NCBI GenBank assembly: GCA_949318235.1 | Contig: OX439132.1 | Span: 10,595,254 to 10,659,253, forward strand | DNA from: Ecdyonurus torrentis | Lineage: Eukaryota; Arthropoda; Insecta; Ephemeroptera; Heptageniidae | Length of the DNA stretch: 64,000 nucleotides | Reading direction: 5' to 3' | Shown: positions 57,330-64,000 of the stretch, piece by piece | How positions within the stretch are numbered: position 1 is the first letter of the stretch | Layout of the letters: each line of letters begins with the position of its first letter | Program-made: the position numbers and the translations under genes | Notes under the pieces: model-generated | What the model was told of the DNA's origin: nothing | Seen by the model: the letters and a program-made list of their open reading frames with translations, nothing else | Database searches by the model: none

Positions 57330-57655
57330 GTTCTGTAAAGTAAAGTGAATTTTAATAACAGTGATTGGCTGACCAACAAAATAAGACACATTCATTGGTT
57401 GATATATATATATTTTTTTTAGCCGATAAAAGTGAGTCGCATATTGAGACTGGAGCTTTTTTTGGGAAGTTTCTTTCATTCTTATCAAGTTCAAAGTTCT
57501 AAAAGAATAAATAACAATGATCGACCATATGTATAAACGCAGTAAACAGGTAACGACGTCATAACCAGCTGTTATTAACAAAGGAACATTTTCGAAGCTG
57601 GCTCAATATTTGTGTGTAGTTTACAGAACAAGCTTTTCTGTATGGTAAACGAGGT
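57330..57655 (+). repeat. Dispersed repeat T, copy 1
   Basis: Matches 63512-63962 in order: GATTGGCT, CATTGGTTGAT, AAGTGAGT, GATCGACCATA, CGACGTCATAACCAG, and GCTCAATATT...GTGTAG. The two inverted CCAAT words are notable. Family unknown. Confidence 0.7.
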
Positions 57656-58989
57656 TTTATGTTTTTATTAACATGCTTGAAAAATTTAGGAACAAAAATA
57701 CTTATCCAAACTAGTTTGTAATGTATGATGTGATTCATCAAATCAATGTTTCTTGCTCAAGTATTTTATGAATAAAGGTAGCATCGAGTTGCAGTTGACT
57801 ATCTAATGGAATTTTTTTTTTGTGTTATGATCTCTTGTAAATTGTTATTAACAGATTGTAGACCAAGGTTTTCTCCAAATATGCTCGCCGAGTGTATAGT
57901 AGTCCTCAATGTTTCTGTAATTATATAATAATTGTTATAATAACTATTAATACGAGTACAATATTTATAACTTGTTTTAATAAAATAAACCCATTAAAAA
58001 TAATCGTATTTTTCATGTGCAATTTGTATAGTATTATGTTTTGCAGGTCATAATTTTTTTAAGTATAGCGCCTAGAGTGGTATGCAACTTTTTCTTCACT
58101 GCTGTGTAACTGGCTGCATATAGTATATTATGCTATTCAAACAATATTAGAGACGATTGTATGCATATATTATACTATCACAAGTCTGCGCGTATTTTGC
58201 TTAAAGCCATAGACCACATAAAATCACATGTGCTTTTTAATGAATAAACACAAAATAGGATCTTCAAAACTGATGACAATTTTTACCAGAATGTTAATGT
58301 AGCCCCACGAGAGGACGTGAAAATACTATAAAGTATGCAATTTGCGTGACTATTCATGTTTCTGACGTCAAAAAAAAAAAAAAAAAAAATGCAAAAATTA
58401 GTTAAAAATGTGCGGGTTGCATAAAATGAAATTTTCTGATCACTGCTACAGAGCTACAGTTGGGTTTTGAGACAAACTAAAGTTATTTACGTATGTATGT
58501 CCCAGCAAGTGTTTTGTGATATAAATGCTTATGTTTTTTCTGGTCTATTCCTTTAAGAAGAATAACATTCCAAATTTAACCTGATTTATTTTATAGCATA
58601 ACAATCTCCCGTTTACAATAAATATTAGGAACAATTAACTATGCAATAATCACTATATTTCTCAATCCTTAATTTTCCGTAATTATCAATCACGTGTGTA
58701 CATTTATATAATATTGTATGTCATACTCCCAATATTTATATATAACTTCTATATTTGTATAGTTATTCATTAAAAACTCATTTAAACATTTTTTTTTTTT
58801 TTTTTTTTTTGAAATGAATTTTTTATTACTTCCTGCTTTTAACTCCATTTTACAGCTAAATACAATTTCAAAATGTATTTAATATTGATTTTTTTTATAG
58901 TTCTTCTATACAGTATATATTTTTATTCGTATACATAATATTGAGCTCAGCTGTTTTTGTGATTCACATTTATTTGAGAATGGTGATAA

Positions 58990-58990
<1 letters not shown>

Positions 58991-59065
<75 letters not shown>
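58991..59065. repeat. (GA)n microsatellite beside a first exon candidate
   Basis: 75 bp of GA with one AAA interruption at the left. Confidence 0.95.
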
Positions 59066-59066
<1 letters not shown>

Positions 59067-59179
59067 ATTGATATATTCCCTCTGTATATTGCAGAGTATC
59101 ATCCGCCTGTTAGATTTTCTGGGGAATTGGTGTGCGCCTGCCTGGATTTTTGTATCCCCCACTCTATTCTCTTTCCATT

Positions 59180-59398
59180 CCTCTCTCTCTCTCTTTCTGG
59201 TGAGAACCGCTGAGCTACCCCAGCTGAACTCCAGTTTAGTACGCAACAGGTCGCAAGACATTTGCTTGCTCCACAGTTTATACACCACAGTTAGCAAGCA
59301 AGAAGGCAGCAAGAACGCAACAGAAAAAAAGTAATTATATAAAAATTAGTAAGTAGAAGAGTTTTGACTACAGAGGAGTACAACATTTACCACTGCAG
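59180..59398 (+). ncRNA. Candidate promoter and non-coding first exon of a gene beyond the window
   Basis: GC-richer sequence downstream of a GA tract and a short CT tract, rich in CAG/GCAAG words, ending CACTGCAG|GTGAGA, a strong donor at 59398/59399. No frame-consistent start near the donor, so a 5' UTR exon is likelier than coding. If real, the next exon is not visible in the 4.6 kb that follow. Transcription is inferred, not shown. Confidence 0.4.
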
Positions 59399-59691
59399 GT
59401 GAGACAATATCAATCAACTTCCTATTGATTTATTAAGTAAACAATAACAAAAGTCTATTATTAATTATTACTATAAGAATTCTTGTTATTAAAATGTAAT
59501 GGAATTTGTCATTTTGTGAGTGTAAATTTTCTACAAGTAGAATAAAAACAAACAAAATACATTGCTTTAAAATTTAATGTTATTATGTCGTAATTAAGTT
59601 AATAATTGCATACAAAAATGTGTAAATGTGACTCAGTATGTAAAAAAATAAATAAAATATGTATTATCATACTTTAAAATTTCAGAGTACA

Positions 59692-59700
<9 letters not shown>

Positions 59701-59730
<30 letters not shown>

Positions 59731-59747
59731 CTTTTATACTATGATAT

Positions 59748-59778
<31 letters not shown>
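59701..59778. repeat. Poly-A / poly-T inverted pair
   Basis: A27 (59701-59727) and T28 (59751-59778) separated by 23 bp; able to form a hairpin. Confidence 0.93.
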
Positions 59779-59783
<5 letters not shown>

Positions 59784-59899
59784 TTGTTACTATAATTGTA
59801 TTTGATATTTGTGATACAAAATCGTTATAGAAATTTATGTTATGATAACATAAGTGTACACTTTGGGAAATTTAGAATGTTATAGAAGTTCGTATGTTA

Positions 59900-59957
59900 A
59901 TAATAATAGACTTTATTGTGAGAGCATGACAGCCCTATTTTACAAAACCTTGACCAG
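59900..59957 (+). repeat. Short dispersed repeat R1, copy 4
   Basis: AATAATAATAGACTTTATTG, AGAGCATGACAGCCC, TATTTTACAAAACCTTGACC. It lacks the AAGGCG segment of the other copies. Confidence 0.72.
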
Positions 59958-61111
59958 ACATGTAATTCATGAATTTGCCATGTAGCTAAATCTAAGAGAT
60001 TTTTATTTGATAAATTATTTTATTTTTAACCTGTAATATTATGCACCTGAGCTGATTAAACACGGAAAAATTGGTTTAAAAAATTAATGTTATTTTACGT
60101 TTGTAATAAAACAATGAAGATAATACTGTACTTGCCTCGTTTCTAATGTTATATTAGCTTTCATTTCAAAATGCATTTTTGTGTAAATATAAATTTACCG
60201 TAAATTTTTTACTTTTCAAAATCATAATAACATAAATGCAAAACTTTTACTAAAAAAAAAAAAAATAAATAAATAAAAAGCAGACGCCAGATGTTTTACT
60301 GTTTTGTTTAATATCATTGAACATGTATTTTTTTTTTTAAATATCAAACAGATATTATGACACATTATAATAAACGGATTATATAATTATTATATAGATA
60401 CTAATATATTATTAATACCTTTTCCCATTTGTTAGTTAGCAATACAAATTGAAAAAGAAAAAAAAAGTATAAAAATACGTATTATTGGATTGTAAGTGGT
60501 TTACGTTTCAGTTATTGTAAAAAAAATGTTTTGAAACTCGATCTTTCAACGTAAATATTGAAGATGGAAAGACATGTATTGTAAAACCCTTATCAAATAT
60601 ATTCTAAAATTGGAAAATCCACTTGGTGTAGTAAACTTTTGAGTGGAATAACGATTGAAAAATCAAACTTCTCAAATCAATGTGTTTCTGCGCATCGGAA
60701 AAGTGAGAATTTGGAGCAATATATAGCAATGAAATGAATCGAGAAGTCGTAGAAGCGATAAGTAGCGTCAATCTTAAAATGAATAAATACGCATCACAAA
60801 GCACACAAATTACTACTCAAGTCGAGTAAAAAAAGAATTCATTTTAGAAAAGATATTATTAGAAAATTAATTTGATTTCAGAAATATGAAACATAACAAA
60901 AGTTTATTGTATTTTATTTTTTGTGTCATTAATTATAATTATTAAAAAATATAAATTATGTATTTTTAAAATCAAACATTTTTACACTTTCATCATGTCT
61001 ATATTTAAATTTGATGCTGAGACATTTCATTTTTTTTTTTAAATTTATGTCCAAGTTTTAAGAGCATTTGCTAAAAGGCTAATTAATATCTACAAGGAAA
61101 AATTAAATCTT

Positions 61112-61297
61112 GTAATTTATAATATGCTACATTGATTAATAACCACTACTTCTGTTGTTGTTTCGAAATATCATAAGTTATTATGCTAAACATCTTAAAT
61201 ATTATGATATTTAGTATACTCATATCAATTATGGATTAAATTATGATTTTATGCATATATAAGCTAGTATAATATTTATGCATTTATGTTTGTCCCT
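61112..61297 (+). repeat. Dispersed repeat S, copy 2
   Basis: Counterpart of 17615-17822: AATATGCTACATTGATTAAT, TTATTATGCTAAACATCTT, GATTTTATGCATATATAA, ending TGTTTGTCC. Confidence 0.55.
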
Positions 61298-61926
61298 AAA
61301 GTATGAAATTAAAAAGTTTAAAATTTTATTGCCTATTTTTGATATTATTTAAAAGTAAATAAAAATTACATAAGATAAAAAACTTCAGAACCCATGACTA
61401 TCAGTTAAAGAAAAAATATATTAAAATTTTTATGGAGCCTTGTGGGTGTAAATTATTAAAAATTCATAATTAAATAGTTTGAATTTTGATATCTTAATGT
61501 TATTGCATATTACGTCAAAACAGTATAAGCATCACTGTGGTGATTCTTTTATTTGCATAACTTTTTCAAAACACTATAGTACCTCATTGCAAGACGTAAT
61601 AAATAAATTGTACCATGTTCTGAGCAGCCAATTATTTCAAGAAGTCTCTAGATGTAAAATATTGAAATATTGACCACCCTAGGCTTTCAGTCATTGACTT
61701 GGAGTAATTATTTTCATTTTTAATAAAATTTTCTATATATAGAATACTGAAAACATATTTTATAACTTTTATTAAATATGCATCTTTAAAAAGCTGAAGA
61801 AAAGTTTCTCCGTACAGTTAAATCAATATTTTGATGCATAAATTGCAAGCGTGAAAGTAAATTGATTTTAAAATATGGTAATTTCCTGCCTGAAATGTTC
61901 TTTTAAACTTTCTTGAAGAAAAAAAG

Positions 61927-61927
<1 letters not shown>

Positions 61928-61981
<54 letters not shown>
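61928..61981. repeat. (TA)n microsatellite
   Basis: 54 bp of TA. Confidence 0.95.
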
Positions 61982-61983
<2 letters not shown>

Positions 61984-62319
61984 CTTCAATAAGATTTGAT
62001 TACGCAAAATTTATTCTTATTTCAATTTTAAAATAAAGATATAAAATTTAATTACATTTATATATAGATTTGTAAATCCAATACGATGACAAAATGGTGG
62101 GATATTGAAAAATTTATTTTCATTCATATAAAACATGTACAAATACAAAATGTAGAAAATTATTATTTTTCTGGGCTTTTTTTATATTTACAAACTACAA
62201 CCAAAATTTCATAAAGTAACTGCATAGAATCATGTAAAATGTTTTATTCGTAAAAACATGTATGAAAAAAATATATTTACAACTGCTGGTAAAAAAACTT
62301 TCAAGAAAGATAGAGCGAA

Positions 62320-62321
<2 letters not shown>

Positions 62322-62375
<54 letters not shown>
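62322..62375. repeat. (GA)n microsatellite
   Basis: 54 bp of GA. Confidence 0.95.
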
Positions 62376-62378
<3 letters not shown>

Positions 62379-63511
62379 GAGTTAGTTGTCAAAAATAAAA
62401 TTTATAAACCTCTTTTTATGCTTTTAGCTTGCAAAGTAAAAAAAAAAAAAATGAAACATCTTATTTAAACGCAAACAGGACAACTAAATGTAGTTTTGAA
62501 AACATACTTTACTCTTTTAACATTAAGTTCTTGTTAAGAAGACGAAGAAAAAATAAACTTGAGAAAATGTTTTTTTTATTTTTAACATGAATATTTGATA
62601 TATATATTATGACTATCTCCAGCAAAATGTAGACAGAAAACATATTTTAAGATCAATATTAGTATAATATACATATTTTATCAAACTGATGTGAACAGTT
62701 TGCTTAGTAATGGTGTATATCATATTAATTATCAGGTTTCATTTACCGCCTGATGCAAAAGAGAATGAGTGAAATCAATAATAACAACAAGAACCCCCTT
62801 TATTTTGTATCACATTATATATAGACAATACACTATATAAACTACGTATATGTATACTAACAGTATATATACGTGTACAATGAAGCTATGTTATAACAAT
62901 AAAGTAGCTTTCGTTGTATATACATACATATAATATAGTTCATCTAATAAAAGAACGTAACTTATTTGTGTTAAGATATAAAGACTAAATTACTATAAAA
63001 TAATTGGACATTTTTAACCATATAGACATGAGCGGAAATATTAACCTTTGTGTATAATTAAATTTTTACATTTTAGATGTATCCTTTGTGCCAGTATGTA
63101 TTTTGATAATTTTTTTTTAATGTAAGTCTAATTTTTCCCCTCTCAAATTTTTAAAAATTTTATACATGGTCTCTATTCTACCTGATAATTAACTGTACAC
63201 ATCATTATAAAATACAGTTGTCATAATATATAAATTAAAGTAAAACATAATAAAAATTACAATACGTAATTAGAAACAAACACTCAAAAACGAGCACATT
63301 CACAAAGATTTTTTCCATGTCCCGGAACCAAAACTTATCCATCAGTAAATGTCAACAGAAATAAAAACAAAAAGGATTCCGTGATTTTTTAGCAGTGCTT
63401 GCATGCAATGCGAGAAAAAAATAGCTAGCGTGGCGTGCTGGACTTGCATGAGACCACACACGACACTGGTGTTCAATAAAATATTTATACCTGAGTTTCT
63501 TCTGCAAAGTA

Positions 63512-63962
63512 TAGTGAAGAATTTCAATAATGATTGGCTGCTCAAAAAAAAAAAATCATTGGTTGATCTTGTTTTTTTTCGTTCGTTTAGAGCCAATACA
63601 AGTGAGTTGCTGGTGAGCATGTTTTGTTTTTCTTTTTTTTTTGTTTTGTTGTTGTTAACATCCGTCTATTCTTTTTAGGTCCATAGGTCTAAACGAAGAA
63701 ATAATAAAGATCAACCATACGTAATGAAAGTCGTAAACAAATAGTTACGTCATGATCAGGTGTTCCTAACCAAGAAAAACTATGGAAGCTATTCTGTAAC
63801 TTCACACCGAACCAAATTATTTGATATCTAATGCAAATTTGTTTGTTGACAGCAAAGCGAAAAAATTACAGAATCAGCCCCCTGATGACAGTGATGACTT
63901 TAGAGCTCAATATTCATATGTAGCTTCCAGAACAAACTCTGTTATATAAAATAGGTTGCTTA
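63512..63962 (+). repeat. Dispersed repeat T, copy 2
   Basis: Counterpart of 57330-57655: GATTGGCTGCTC, CATTGGTTGATC, AAGTGAGTTGC, GATCAACCATACGTA, ACGTCATGATCAGGTG, AGCTCAATATTCATATGTAG. It carries about 115 extra bp near 63780-63900, so one copy has an insertion or the other a deletion. Confidence 0.7.
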
Positions 63963-64000
63963 ATGCAAAGTTGCAATTTTATCCACTATGCCCTGGATAA

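Larger units (their letters stand above)
55142..58989. other. Intergenic with tandem duplication and repeat T
   Basis: Holds poly-A runs (55318-55337, 56444-56470, 58371-58389), the tandem duplication at 56475-56964, repeat T copy 1 at 57330-57655 and poly-T at 58791-58811. No gene supported. Confidence 0.6.
59958..63511. other. Intergenic, AT-rich
   Basis: Repeat S copy 2 (61112-61297), (TA)n (61928-61981), (GA)n (62322-62375) and AT-rich unique sequence. No gene supported. Confidence 0.65.

Noticed and set aside
60604..60804. 66-codon minus-strand frame in slightly GC-richer DNA
   Set aside because: No plausible splice partners, signal peptide or recognised motif.
63342..63620. Overlapping frames on both strands
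   Set aside because: They lie largely within dispersed repeat T copy 2 and its edge and show no protein-like features.

Overview
This is a nuclear genomic window from an arthropod, most likely a crustacean. The evidence is split genes with GT-AG introns, very high A+T, a cluster of secreted chitin-binding (peritrophin-A / CBM14) genes, a GAF-family cyclic-nucleotide phosphodiesterase of the PDE5/6/11 group, and an extreme load of microsatellites of (TA)n, (CT/GA)n, (AATC)n, (CAAA)n, (CAGAGA)n and long homopolymers. The species cannot be fixed from the sequence.

Layout. 1-4.4 kb: the last exons of a plus-strand phosphodiesterase gene whose 5' part lies upstream of the window. It carries two homologous 81-nt in-phase exons (2320-2400 and 2949-3029) that both encode the loop before the invariant substrate-binding Gln, so alternative (probably mutually exclusive) splicing of the active-site lid is likely. 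About 4.88-5.73 kb: a long inverted repeat whose two arms look like divergent non-coding first exons. 8.3-29.9 kb: a cluster of five secreted-protein genes. A (8331-10291, minus), B (11670-13132, minus), C (15152-17434, plus) and E (28275-29872, plus) are each a signal peptide plus one six-cysteine CBM14 domain. D (21803-26718, plus), between C and E, is a roughly 901-residue Asn/Thr/Ser-rich secreted protein I do not recognise. All five have a phase-1 intron inside or just after the signal peptide. A and B share promoter shape and C-terminal sequence, so they look like recent paralogues. The CBM14 proteins would act outside the cell on chitin (cuticle or peritrophic matrix).

29.9-64 kb is gene-poor. 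It holds a decayed non-LTR reverse transcriptase end, many short inverted-repeat DNA elements (several with recognisable target duplications), short retroposon-like repeats next to (AAT)n tracts, dispersed repeat pairs, microsatellites, and a few GC-richer islands beside CT/GA tracts that look like promoters or first exons. The clearest of these ends in a splice donor at 59398.

All gene models were assembled by eye from reading frame, splice sites, phase and family motifs. Every completed CDS sums to a multiple of three with no internal stop.
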